Assembly (NCBI RefSeq): GCF_002165775.1
Contig: NZ_NDYP01000002.1
Span: 248,001 to 312,000 of the forward strand
Direction: 5' to 3'
Length of the DNA stretch: 64,000 nucleotides
DNA from: Campylobacter concisus
GTDB taxonomy: Bacteria; Campylobacterota; Campylobacteria; Campylobacterales; Campylobacteraceae
Shown here in pieces: positions 16,071 through 24,741 of the stretch (position 1 is the first letter of the stretch; each line of letters opens with the position of its first letter). The position numbers were made by a program, and so were the translations under genes. The notes beneath the pieces were generated by a model. It worked only from the letters and a program-made list of their open reading frames with translations. It had not been told where the DNA came from and did not search any database.

Positions 16071-17621
16071 ATGTTAGTAAAATTCTTTAAAACTAAAAAC
16101 GGCGGTGGTGTTGCGGGTATCAACTATCTTTTAAATCATCGGGCAAAAGACAATACAGCGTTTGTTTTAAAAGGTAGCGAAGTGATTACTAGGCAGATAG
16201 TATCCAATATGACCAAAAAACAAAAACTTTGTATGGGTTGTTTGAGCTTTGAAGAGGCTGACATTGATTTGGATACCAAACAAAAGATTATAGATGAATT
16301 TGAAACACTGCTACTCGGAAGATACAAAGAGAGATTTAATATCCTTTGGGTTCAACATATCGATAAAGGTCGGCTTGAGTTAAATTTTGCCATACCAAAA
16401 GTTGATTTAGAAAGCGGAATGGCTTTTAATCCATATTATGACAAAAAAGATAGAGCTTTAATAGACGCTTGGCAAAACCTTACAAATTTCAAATTCAGCT
16501 TTAGCGATCCAAAAGATCCCGCAAAAGCCCATATGCTTCAAGGCTCAAGAAAAGAGATTGGTATCATTAAAGAATATATTGAGCTAGAAAAAATACTGAC
16601 CGAAAAATTTATAAATCAAGAATTTACTTGTAGAGATGACATTTTAAAAGCTTTAAATGATAGCAGGATAGAGATAACTAGAATTAGCAAAGACTACATA
16701 TCGGTCAAATTACCTGGCACTAAAAAAGCTAGAAGATTCAAGGGGGATATGTTTAGTGAAGAATTTAGAAATATTAAAAGCATGGAGCAACTCCGAAATA
16801 AAACTGAAGCGAGAGCAGCAGAATTTAGAGGTAGAGCAGATACGCAAACAAATGTTGGAGCTTCAAGACAAAGTTTTATATTTGCAAGACAGCTTGAAAC
16901 AAAAGAACCAAGAGAATTTAGAATTGTTAAATTTAAACAAAGCTTGTCAAAACGAGATCAAGAGCTTGCAAGACTCAAAAGAGGACTTGACAAACAAATA
17001 CAAGAGCGAAATAAATGGCTTGAAGTCCAGGTTAACAGAGTGCAGAAGCGATGCAAAATTTTTCGAAATCATATCATGGATATCGGTTATTGCATTAGTG
17101 CTAATTTCGATATACATATGGAGCCTATATTTACAAAAGCCCTAACTAATGCAAATAAATCAGCCAATGATGGTATAGATAAAACAAAATACAAATGGCG
17201 AGCAACAAATCATAAACACACTATTTTTAACGAAAGGATTTTTGATAATGACTCTACTAGAGCAAACATTATTGACACAATTAGAAGAAAAAGAGAAATG
17301 GGAGCAAGATATGGTAATGTTATTAGGACAACTATTGATGGAATTCGAGACATTAAAAGAGAAATTAGTCAGTATAGAGATAGAATCAACAAACAATATA
17401 AATTCCTTATATCAAGAGTTATCAAACTTGCAACTGCAGCTAACAAACTTGCAGAAAGAATCCGAGAATCAGACATTTTTTCAAGAGAATTACATGATGC
17501 AACTAGAGAATTTGAAGAAGTCGCTAGAAGGTATGCATTAAGTCATGCGCAAAAAGATGTTAAGATCGATGTAGATGTGCCAAAAAAGAGAGATATTGGT
17601 GGTATGGGGTTTGATTTTTGA
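16071..17621 (+). CDS. mobA: ColE1-type relaxase MobA (MOBP, HEN motif)
   Basis: The 516-residue protein resembles ColE1 MobA from its first residues (MLVKFFKTKNGGG ... NYLL) through ILWVQHIDKGRLELNF. The HEN catalytic set is visible as His96, Glu103 and Asn105, and Tyr19 is at the place of the ColE1 nicking tyrosine. It would nick oriT and lead single-stranded transfer using a helper conjugation system, as no type IV secretion genes are present. The C-terminal half is polar and rich in charged residues, and two further genes are read in another frame inside it, the same layout as ColE1 mobA/mobB/mobD. Confidence 0.92.
   Translation: MLVKFFKTKNGGGVAGINYLLNHRAKDNTAFVLKGSEVITRQIVSNMTKKQKLCMGCLSFEEADIDLDTKQKIIDEFETLLLGRYKERFNILWVQHIDKGRLELNFAIPKVDLESGMAFNPYYDKKDRALIDAWQNLTNFKFSFSDPKDPAKAHMLQGSRKEIGIIKEYIELEKILTEKFINQEFTCRDDILKALNDSRIEITRISKDYISVKLPGTKKARRFKGDMFSEEFRNIKSMEQLRNKTEARAAEFRGRADTQTNVGASRQSFIFARQLETKEPREFRIVKFKQSLSKRDQELARLKRGLDKQIQERNKWLEVQVNRVQKRCKIFRNHIMDIGYCISANFDIHMEPIFTKALTNANKSANDGIDKTKYKWRATNHKHTIFNERIFDNDSTRANIIDTIRRKREMGARYGNVIRTTIDGIRDIKREISQYRDRINKQYKFLISRVIKLATAANKLAERIRESDIFSRELHDATREFEEVARRYALSHAQKDVKIDVDVPKKRDIGGMGFDF
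16756..17145 (+). CDS. mobB: MobB-like membrane coiled-coil protein, nested in mobA
   Basis: A 129-residue frame lies wholly inside mobA in a different frame. It starts GTG at 16756 with a strong ribosome binding site (AGGGGG, 9 bases upstream). The product is a long coiled coil (about residues 15-95) ending in one membrane helix (FEIISWISVIALVLISIYIW), which is not the random composition of a shadow frame. ColE1 MobB is likewise encoded inside mobA, is membrane-anchored and stimulates mobilization. This call rests on layout and physical character rather than residue identity. Confidence 0.72.
   Translation: MKNLEILKAWSNSEIKLKREQQNLEVEQIRKQMLELQDKVLYLQDSLKQKNQENLELLNLNKACQNEIKSLQDSKEDLTNKYKSEINGLKSRLTECRSDAKFFEIISWISVIALVLISIYIWSLYLQKP
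17248..17541 (+). CDS. mobD: MobD-like coiled-coil protein, nested in mobA
   Basis: A second 97-residue frame inside mobA, starting at ATG 17248 with AAAGGA nine bases upstream. It is rich in Leu, Glu and Gln with heptad character (LEEKEKWEQDMVMLLGQLL, LYQELSNLQLQLTNLQKE). In ColE1 the small mobD gene also overlaps mobA. Function unknown; called from position, ribosome binding site and composition. Confidence 0.58.
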   Translation: MTLLEQTLLTQLEEKEKWEQDMVMLLGQLLMEFETLKEKLVSIEIESTNNINSLYQELSNLQLQLTNLQKESENQTFFQENYMMQLENLKKSLEGMH

Positions 17622-17727
17622 TTGGGAGATTAAATATAAATTTTATCTCCCAATATATCTTGCTAATATAAGTGCAATGATTAGTTCATCTATATATTTA
17701 TGAATTTCACCTTTTGTAAGCCCCACT

Positions 17728-18756
17728 CTAACAATAATCAAGCGGATCAAAATCACTATACTCTTTTTCATAGTATATATCTTCAGCCCAGTAGTCAAAG
17801 CACTGAAGCTCTTTTAACGCTAGCCTTAGCTCCTTTCGCTCAAGATGCTCATATCTAAAGCTTATCACGCGTATTAGTATCTCTCTTATAAAATTTCTAT
17901 CACTGCTAAAATTTTGTGCCGCACTTTTTAAAGTTGCTATGACATTTTTTATAAATACACCTTTATAATAAGCCACTCCTAAAGCCTGAAACAGCATTAT
18001 CTTTGCCTTGTCGATAACTCCATTTTTATAAAAAATTTCTGCTATTTTTATGCATATTAGCGTATCTTTTTCGAAGTAGATCTCGCTATCCCAAAGCCCA
18101 AATTCGTCTGATATCTTATCTAAACATATATTTTCTTCTACGCTACAGCCATTATAAGTGTCAAACTCGGCATCAGGTCTTAAAAACCACTCAAATTCTA
18201 TTTTTGCATTTTTGCAGATGACGTAAGTTTGCCAGCTTCTCATAGAAGCTCTTATAGCGTAGCTATGTAGTTTATGTTCGAGTTTTACGAAGTAGCATTT
18301 GCTTTTTAGCGGGATTATCTTCACTACTTCGCTTTTTGAAATTTGATCCGCGATCTCTTTGTAGTATGAGAGCGGTTTTATCTCATTTTTGATATATTTT
18401 TCTGCCTCATTGGCAACGACGAAAAATTCCTCTTTTGTTGTGGCGGCTTTTATGAGTTTTTTGAAACTTTCGCGAGCCCATTTGTGAAAGCCTATATGTG
18501 AGAAAAGATCATCCTCTAGTTCATACACTTGCCCAAATAACTCAGCGCTTTTGTTCTTTTGCATGAGCTTAAATATAGCAGCTGCGCCAGCTATGCCGTT
18601 TTCAAGCCTACCACACATCGTGCGGTATATCCATCTTGTGCATACAAAGCATTGATTTGTCGAGTCATTTAGTAAGTGACCTAGCATATCCTTTGCTTGC
18701 TTCTCTTTACCTGCCTCAAATAGCTCTTTTATCCGTTTGATCTTCTTCATCGCCAC
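17728..18756 (-). CDS. Unknown 342-residue helical protein
   Basis: I do not recognise this protein. It is rich in helix-forming segments that look like irregular helical repeats (GKEKQAKDMLGHLL, KNGVIDKAKIMLFQALG), with scattered cysteines and no membrane segment. It is transcribed divergently from the DUF262 operon, and the palindromic operator at 18788-18803 lies between them with a -10-like TAAAAT 11 bases away on this side. It is therefore likely coregulated with the island defence genes. Confidence 0.7.
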   Translation of the reverse strand: MAMKKIKRIKELFEAGKEKQAKDMLGHLLNDSTNQCFVCTRWIYRTMCGRLENGIAGAAAIFKLMQKNKSAELFGQVYELEDDLFSHIGFHKWARESFKKLIKAATTKEEFFVVANEAEKYIKNEIKPLSYYKEIADQISKSEVVKIIPLKSKCYFVKLEHKLHSYAIRASMRSWQTYVICKNAKIEFEWFLRPDAEFDTYNGCSVEENICLDKISDEFGLWDSEIYFEKDTLICIKIAEIFYKNGVIDKAKIMLFQALGVAYYKGVFIKNVIATLKSAAQNFSSDRNFIREILIRVISFRYEHLERKELRLALKELQCFDYWAEDIYYEKEYSDFDPLDYC

Positions 18757-18787
18757 TCCTTTTGGGATGAATTTTAAAGTAAAAAAT

Positions 18788-18803
18788 GGACAAATTTTAT
18801 TCC
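18788..18803. promoter_or_regulatory. Island operator, copy a (divergent promoter)
   Basis: GGACA-AATTTT-ATTCC, the most degenerate copy on one arm. A TATGAT (18815-18820) follows 11 bases to the right and, on the other strand, TAAAAT (18771-18776) lies 11 bases to the left, so the site serves both the unknown minus gene and the DUF262 operon. Confidence 0.68.
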
Positions 18804-18884
18804 TGTTATGCTGCTATGATCTCACAAAAGGACGTTAAAATAAAGATCTTTTTGACGATATAGAGTAGATAAAGGAGGAATGTA

Positions 18885-20201
18885 ATGGAAAATGAAACAA
18901 ACTATATTTTAAGTGCTGGCGATATGCTAAGTTGTCAAAAATATCAAATTCCAGACTATCAGCGCCCATATGTGTGGAGTGAGGATCTAGCCTTGGGGCT
19001 ATTTTCAAGCATTAAAAGGTCATTTGAGAATGGAGTCTCTGATGAGATTTTATTAGGACATATTATATTGCATGTAGAAGCAGACGCCATAAATATAGTT
19101 GATGGACAACAGCGAATAACTACGCTGGCCCTTATTTTAAAAGCTCTAGGCGATAATAATGTACCTTTTTTAGATAATAAGCTAAATATCTTATCACATA
19201 AGGCTTTGAAAAGAAATTTTGAGCTTTTAAAATTAGAATTGGCTGATACAAAAGATAAAGAAAGACTCGTAGAATATATAAAAGAAAAGGTTAAATTTAC
19301 GTTCGTAAAAACTGAAGACTTAGACGAAGCATTTTTATATTTTGATACGCACAATACTAGCGGCAGAGCCCTTAGCGAAACAGATCTACTCAAAAATCAC
19401 CACCTAATGTTTATGGACGAGACAAAATCAAAGCAATTAATGCTTCACTACACTAAAAAATGGAATGAGTACTCTTTATGCGGGGTTAATACCTCTTGGT
19501 TTTTGAGGGAGAATTTGATATTTCGCACACTACGAACTGCACTAACCATAAGGAATATAAAAACTAATGCATATTATCCACATATAGTATTTGGTTATTA
19601 TGGAGCAGATGAAGAGTGGTATAGGATAAATTATTCTATTTTTCAAGAATTTAAAAACCATTTCGATGAAAAAATAAAAATTTACAAAAGCAATATATCG
19701 ATAGTAGATGATGTGCTTGGTGGCGCAAATTTTTTTGAATACGTTTTTAAGTATTGCGATATCTTAAAATATATTGAAAGTAGTTTTATATTTTTTAATG
19801 GAGATTTTACAGGATGTAGTTACCTAAATCATGCTTGCCACGTGGTTTTACTGTGTGTAGCTGATAAATTCGGTACTGAAGCATTGGATGAAATTTCAGA
19901 TTTAGTACTTTTCAATGTCTTAATAGTAGTTTGTAAACATGATAGGATTGATCCGAATAACTACATGCTATCAAATTTGACCAACCGACTCCTGCAGCTC
20001 ATAGACACATCAAGTGTATTAGAAACTTTAAAAATAAAGATAGAAAAAGAGTTAAAATCTAATGTTGATACAGTATATATCTCGCCTGAAAAATTAAAAA
20101 AATTAAAAAATAAGGATAAATATACAGAAAATTATATAAAAAGTCGCTCGTTTGGTATTATAAAATTGAAAGGAAAAGAAGATGGAAGCAAGAAAAAATA
20201 A
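18885..20201 (+). CDS. DUF262 protein without a recognisable HNH domain
   Basis: The 438-residue protein has the DUF262 (GmrS-like, ParB/sulfiredoxin-related) N-terminal domain: IPDYQRPYVW (22-31) and IVDGQQRITTL (71-81), the DGQQR NTPase signature. The C-terminal half lacks a clear DUF1524 HNH motif. It overlaps the next DUF262 gene by 20 bases; that one does have the HNH-like end, so the two may form a split pair. Type IV GmrSD enzymes attack modified phage DNA; that role is inferred here. A ribosome binding site (AAAGGAGG) precedes the ATG. Confidence 0.82.
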   Translation: MENETNYILSAGDMLSCQKYQIPDYQRPYVWSEDLALGLFSSIKRSFENGVSDEILLGHIILHVEADAINIVDGQQRITTLALILKALGDNNVPFLDNKLNILSHKALKRNFELLKLELADTKDKERLVEYIKEKVKFTFVKTEDLDEAFLYFDTHNTSGRALSETDLLKNHHLMFMDETKSKQLMLHYTKKWNEYSLCGVNTSWFLRENLIFRTLRTALTIRNIKTNAYYPHIVFGYYGADEEWYRINYSIFQEFKNHFDEKIKIYKSNISIVDDVLGGANFFEYVFKYCDILKYIESSFIFFNGDFTGCSYLNHACHVVLLCVADKFGTEALDEISDLVLFNVLIVVCKHDRIDPNNYMLSNLTNRLLQLIDTSSVLETLKIKIEKELKSNVDTVYISPEKLKKLKNKDKYTENYIKSRSFGIIKLKGKEDGSKKK

Positions 20202-21858
20202 TATCGGCAGTTTAAAAAAGCTAAAATTTGAAATACCTTTTTACCAAAGGGCATATTCTTGGGAAAAACAAGATATTGAAAAGTTAATAAATGACATAAA
20301 TGCTAGAAGCAAACACTATCTTGGCAATATCGTATTTAAAAAAAATGATGATAAATTTATAATTATAGATGGACAGCAGAGGCTAACTACAATTTATATT
20401 ATTTTTATGGCTCTAAGAGAAAAACCGTTTGAGCTAGATTATGAAATAGACAGTGGTGACGGCGAAAAACTAAAAAACTTTGATATCAACGAATATAGAT
20501 ATATTAACCAGCAAATTTTAGAGGCTATTAATTTTGTAAAAAATAATAAGACTTTATGTGAAATTTCTTTTAAAGAAAAACTAAATTCAGCTATTTTTAC
20601 AATGACTATTATCCCAGAAAATATCAAAGCTACTGAGTATTTTGAACTAGTTAATACAAAAAGCATCCAGCTTGAAAATCATCAAGTTTTAAAGGCTAGA
20701 TTTTTAAGTAATATCAAAGACAACTATGTAGGCATAGCAAGAAAATGGGATATGATCTCAAATATGGATGAAAAGTATAAGGATCAAGTAAAAAACAACA
20801 ATAAATATACACAATGCGGGGAGCTAGAAACTATAAATGTGCTTTTAAATAAAATCTACAAAGAAGAGCAAAGAGCACAAACTAAAACAAATTCTGATGC
20901 AAAGAGCTTGGTAAAATTCCCGGTATTTTTACTTCTAGCTTTAAAGGTCTTTGTTGCTAAAAAAGAACTCAAAATAGACATTATCATAAACAAAGATAAA
21001 CTTTTAGGTGAATTTGATAAGGTTTTTAAAGAACAAGCCAATATATACTCTGAATTTATTAAGTTCCTAGAAGATATGCGTAATAAATTCGATGGATTTG
21101 TCTATAGAGATGACGATATGAAAGACAAAAAGCTACTAAATTTACAAAGGATGTTTTACTATACCAGTGAATATGATAAGCCAGAATTTATTGCTGCACT
21201 ACTAGCCTTTTTAGATAAAAGCTCGCTAGGAGAGTATAATGAGGAAAATGCAAAAAAAGTTACTAAATTTCTTGAGCAATTAGACAACGAACTGGTAAAA
21301 AGTGCTCTAAGAAATAACGGATCTCGTAAAATAGTAGAAACAATAAATAACGTTATAGAAAAAATTTATAAAAACGAAAACATAGAAACACAAATGCTTG
21401 AAAAAATAGACTCAAGTTTTTTGGATAATGGGACAGCGATACCACACTATTGGTTCTATAGGCTAGAGTATCTACTTTGGCAAGATTTTGAAGATTTAAA
21501 TGTTTGTGGTATTTGTGCAAACAATATAAAAACGGTATTTCCTAAATTTAATAGAGACGAATACCTAATCAAATCCCAAGACACGGTAGAGCATATGTGG
21601 GCAACAAATTTACAAGAAAATAACAAAGCACTAGATGATTTTGGAAATTTGGCCTTAATAAGAAAAGATTTTAATTCTAGTTTAAGCGATTATAATTTTG
21701 GAGAGAAGCTAAAAAGGATAAAAGAAAATCCAAACTCAAGTATAAAAATGTTGATATTTTACACACTTCAACAAGGCTATAACATTGAAAGAATAAAAGA
21801 CCTTGGCATAAAAATGAAACAAATTCTTTTTCAGGGCATATACAATGGCACTATCTAA
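20182..21858 (+). CDS. DUF262 + DUF1524 (GmrSD-like) protein
   Basis: The 558-residue protein has IPFYQRAYSW (18-27), IIDGQQRLTTI (61-71) and a C-terminal DUF1524 HNH-like block: VEHMWATN near residue 472, then LDDFGNLALIRKDFNSSLSD. This is the one-chain GmrSD layout of NTP-dependent type IV restriction factors such as BrxU. It sits between the HNH-less DUF262 gene (20-base overlap) and the DUF2779 nuclease gene (14-base overlap), a tightly coupled three-gene unit. The histidine and asparagine spacing deviates from textbook HNH, so nuclease activity is likely but not certain. Confidence 0.83.
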   Translation: MEARKNNIGSLKKLKFEIPFYQRAYSWEKQDIEKLINDINARSKHYLGNIVFKKNDDKFIIIDGQQRLTTIYIIFMALREKPFELDYEIDSGDGEKLKNFDINEYRYINQQILEAINFVKNNKTLCEISFKEKLNSAIFTMTIIPENIKATEYFELVNTKSIQLENHQVLKARFLSNIKDNYVGIARKWDMISNMDEKYKDQVKNNNKYTQCGELETINVLLNKIYKEEQRAQTKTNSDAKSLVKFPVFLLLALKVFVAKKELKIDIIINKDKLLGEFDKVFKEQANIYSEFIKFLEDMRNKFDGFVYRDDDMKDKKLLNLQRMFYYTSEYDKPEFIAALLAFLDKSSLGEYNEENAKKVTKFLEQLDNELVKSALRNNGSRKIVETINNVIEKIYKNENIETQMLEKIDSSFLDNGTAIPHYWFYRLEYLLWQDFEDLNVCGICANNIKTVFPKFNRDEYLIKSQDTVEHMWATNLQENNKALDDFGNLALIRKDFNSSLSDYNFGEKLKRIKENPNSSIKMLIFYTLQQGYNIERIKDLGIKMKQILFQGIYNGTI

Positions 21859-23323
21859 ATCCCTCTACATTCGCGGTCTTCAGTGTGAAAAGAGCTTGTG
21901 GCTTAAAAAGAAAAAGCCAGAAGTCTTGCAAGCTCCAGATGATGGCGCGCAGGCTGTGTTTGACACTGGCACATCGGTAGGCGAGCTAGCCTGTGAGCTT
22001 TTTAGTGGTGGCGAGAGGATAGAATACACTGGCGACTTTGGCTCGCAAATGGCAAAGACCAAGGAACTTATGGGGCGCGGCGCAAAGGTCATCTACGAGG
22101 CCACTTTTTGCTTTGATGGCATCCTTGTTATGGTTGATATCCTTCGTATCGGTAGGGACGGGCTTATCATTAATGAGGTAAAGAGCTCAACCTCGGTAAA
22201 AGAGGTCTATATCGATGATGCAAGCATCCAGTACTACGTCATTAGCTCGCTTGGCTACAAGGTGAGTGTCGTAAATATCATCCACATAGATAGCAGCTAC
22301 GTAAGAGGCGAGAAGCTTGAGCTTGAGAAGTTTTTTCATACCGAAGACGTGACTGAGCAAGTAAGGCAAAAACAAGCAGATATCCCTCGAATTTTAAGTA
22401 AATTTGATGAAATTCTTAGCAAAGACGTTGAACCAGAGATTGATATCGGAGTTCAGTGCTCAAACCCATATCCTTGCGATGCTTGGGAGTACTGCTGGCG
22501 CGAGCAGCGAGGCATACCAGAGTATAGTATTTTTGATATTAGTGGCTTAAGAAGTAAAAAGAAATTTGAGCTTTATAAAAGTGGCATAGTTAAATTTGAA
22601 GACATAAAAGAGCTAGATAAATTTAACACCTCTCAGCAGATCCAAATCCGCTCCGAACTATCCAAGGAGCAGGTCATAGACAAAGAGGCTATCAAAGAAT
22701 TTCTAGAGACACTTAACTATCCGCTATATCACCTTGACTTTGAGACATTTCAGCAAGCAGTGCCAGAGTTTGTGGGTCTTAGTCCGTATGAGCAGATACC
22801 TTTTCAGTTTTCTATTCACAAGGATGATGGCAAGGGAAATTTAGAGCATTTTGAGTTCTTGGCCGAGGTCGGGGCTGATCCTAGATATGAGCTGGCGCTA
22901 AATTTGATCAAATTTATCCCGCAAGATGCCTGCGTGCTAGCCTATAATATGAGCTTTGAAAAAAGAGTTATAAGACGTCTTGCTGAAATTTATCCGCAAA
23001 TCTCAAATGAGCTTATGGCCATCCACGACAACATAAAAGACCTGATGACGCCATTTGCTAGCAAAAGTTACTACCACCCAAAAATGCAAGGTAGCTACTC
23101 TATAAAGTACGTCTTGCCAGCACTCGTGCCAGAATTTGAGTCGGCGTATAATGATCTAAATTTGATCCACCATGGTGGCGAGGCGATGCAGGCCTATGAG
23201 GCTATGGCGTATATGCCAGCCAAGGAGCGCGATGCCTATAAAAAGGCACTTTTAGCATACTGCAAGCTAGATACTCTGGCGATGGTTAAAGTTTTAGAAA
23301 AACTGCGCGAAGTGGCAAAATAG
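21845..23323 (+). CDS. DUF2779 protein: Cas4/RecB-like nuclease fused to DnaQ-like domain
   Basis: The 492-residue protein has two nuclease-like parts. The N-terminal part resembles Cas4/RecB: an early Cys (Cys14, LQCEKSLWLKK), Asp in VMVDIL, INEVKSS, a QYYV motif, and a C-terminal cysteine cluster (CSNPYPCDAWEYC) able to hold an Fe-S cluster. The second part is DUF2779, a DnaQ-like 3'-5' exonuclease fold with YHLDFETF (about 292-299), LAYNMSFEKR and YCKLDTLAM giving the acidic DEDD set. It ends the DUF262 operon. A broken copy of its C-terminus occurs at 34021-34285. Confidence 0.8.
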   Translation: MALSKSLYIRGLQCEKSLWLKKKKPEVLQAPDDGAQAVFDTGTSVGELACELFSGGERIEYTGDFGSQMAKTKELMGRGAKVIYEATFCFDGILVMVDILRIGRDGLIINEVKSSTSVKEVYIDDASIQYYVISSLGYKVSVVNIIHIDSSYVRGEKLELEKFFHTEDVTEQVRQKQADIPRILSKFDEILSKDVEPEIDIGVQCSNPYPCDAWEYCWREQRGIPEYSIFDISGLRSKKKFELYKSGIVKFEDIKELDKFNTSQQIQIRSELSKEQVIDKEAIKEFLETLNYPLYHLDFETFQQAVPEFVGLSPYEQIPFQFSIHKDDGKGNLEHFEFLAEVGADPRYELALNLIKFIPQDACVLAYNMSFEKRVIRRLAEIYPQISNELMAIHDNIKDLMTPFASKSYYHPKMQGSYSIKYVLPALVPEFESAYNDLNLIHHGGEAMQAYEAMAYMPAKERDAYKKALLAYCKLDTLAMVKVLEKLREVAK

Positions 23324-23337
23324 ACAAAAAAGTGTCT
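23322..23337. promoter_or_regulatory. Island operator, copy b
   Basis: AGACA-AAAAAG-TGTCT, perfect arms; it overlaps the DUF2779 stop codon. TATAAT (23349-23354) follows after 11 bases and drives the PD-(D/E)XK gene. Confidence 0.8.
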
Positions 23338-23379
23338 GCTTTGCTGAATATAATGCTTTAAAAATTAAAGGAGAAAAAT

Positions 23380-24588
23380 ATGGATATAGAAAAATTTGAA
23401 TCTATGCTAAAGCAAATCAAAGTCCTAAATGACAAGCTAGAGATCAAAAAGCTACGCGGCAATAACGACTATAACTTATTTTTAGCACTTCTTGATATAA
23501 ACGATGAGGTGCGATTACACTCACGCTTTATCTATTCACTACTTGATCCAAATTCGTCACATTATCAAAAAGAGTTATTTTTAGAGCTTTTTATAAAAGC
23601 ATGCAGGCTAGAAGATTTTGGGCTAGACCCGCAAAGTGCAAAAGCCTACAAAGAATACGAAAACATAGATATCTATATAACTGACGGCGCGAAGCATATT
23701 ATTTTAGAAAATAAAATAAATGCCGGCGATCAAGAAGCTAAAATAAAAAGATATATAGAAGCTATCCAAAATAAAAACGACGGCGAAGCTGAAATTTACG
23801 TACTATTCTTGTCTAAGCAAGGGCGAGAGCCTAGCGGCTATAGTTTGAGTGGGCTCAAAATCGAAGACGGTAAAATTTTAGAAAAAAACGGTGATGAAGT
23901 GGCTAAATTTAAGGCGATTTCATACGACAAAGAGATAATGGCGTGGCTTGGCTTATGTCTTGATGAGGCTGGAAATTTGGCAAATTTAGCCGCCGTGATA
24001 TCGCAATACAAAAACGTAATTGAAAAAATTTATGGAAAATATAAAGGAGTGCAGATGGATGAGAAAAAAATAAGCGAGATAATACTTGAGAACTATGATC
24101 TAGTCGATGAAATAAGAAGTAAATACTTTGATATGGCCAATGCAAATAGACTTAATGAATTTATGTCAAATGTAAAGATTGAACTCGAAAAAAGATTATC
24201 ACAAGAATGGTGCGTAGAAATAGAAGAGGCTGATGCTAGTAGATATTTTACACCTATATATATTTTTAAAAGAAGTTGGGATAATGGCTATTTATTGGCA
24301 TTTGTTTTAGAATTTGATAGTAAAAATTTTTTATATCCATATATCGGACTTGCTTATGATACAGATAGAATAAATAAGGCATACGTTGATAGCATACAAG
24401 TTAAAATTTCTAGCGAATGGAATATAGGTACAAGATTTGCCAGATGGAAATGGCTAAAAAAAGATCAGTTTTTGAGAGAGATAGTTTTTTATAAATATAG
24501 CGAAGATGAGCTAGTGGACGAACTAATAAAGATGAAAGACGAACTAGAGCCACTAGCTGATGAAATCGCTAAATTAATCGAGGCATAA
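23380..24588 (+). CDS. PD-(D/E)XK nuclease-superfamily protein
   Basis: The 402-residue protein has an N-terminal restriction-nuclease-like domain: LHSRFIYSLLDPN, then IDIYITDG and HIILENKINAGDQ (about 104-116), the D...ExK core, followed by an AxxxYxxxI helix. The C-terminal 200 residues (YFTPIYIFKRSWDNG ... ) form a second domain I do not recognise. Proteins of this layout (PDDEXK_4-like) are common in defence islands. It has its own operator and promoter, and a truncated Sir2 reading frame follows its stop by 3 bases. Confidence 0.75.
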   Translation: MDIEKFESMLKQIKVLNDKLEIKKLRGNNDYNLFLALLDINDEVRLHSRFIYSLLDPNSSHYQKELFLELFIKACRLEDFGLDPQSAKAYKEYENIDIYITDGAKHIILENKINAGDQEAKIKRYIEAIQNKNDGEAEIYVLFLSKQGREPSGYSLSGLKIEDGKILEKNGDEVAKFKAISYDKEIMAWLGLCLDEAGNLANLAAVISQYKNVIEKIYGKYKGVQMDEKKISEIILENYDLVDEIRSKYFDMANANRLNEFMSNVKIELEKRLSQEWCVEIEEADASRYFTPIYIFKRSWDNGYLLAFVLEFDSKNFLYPYIGLAYDTDRINKAYVDSIQVKISSEWNIGTRFARWKWLKKDQFLREIVFYKYSEDELVDELIKMKDELEPLADEIAKLIEA

Positions 24589-24591
24589 GTC

Positions 24592-24672
24592 ATGCACGAC
24601 ACAATACTTCAAGCAAAAGAGATCATCAAAAACGCAGACGCCATAGTCATCACAGCAGGTGCTGGCATTCTT
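24592..24672 (+). pseudogene. Truncated Sir2 gene (N-terminal 26 codons only)
   Basis: The ATG at 24592, three bases after the nuclease stop, opens a frame whose residues (KNADAIVITAGAG) match the NAD-binding start of the island Sir2 protein (LEADALIITAGAG). Homology stops abruptly after GAG, where the Sir2 motif should continue GMGVDSGLPDFRG. This is the remnant of a second Sir2 gene that once followed the nuclease gene. Confidence 0.75.
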
Positions 24673-24741
24673 ATTTTTAATAATTATAAATGAAATATAA
24701 AAACGGCTATAATAGTAGCCAAATTTTAAAATGGAGTAAAT

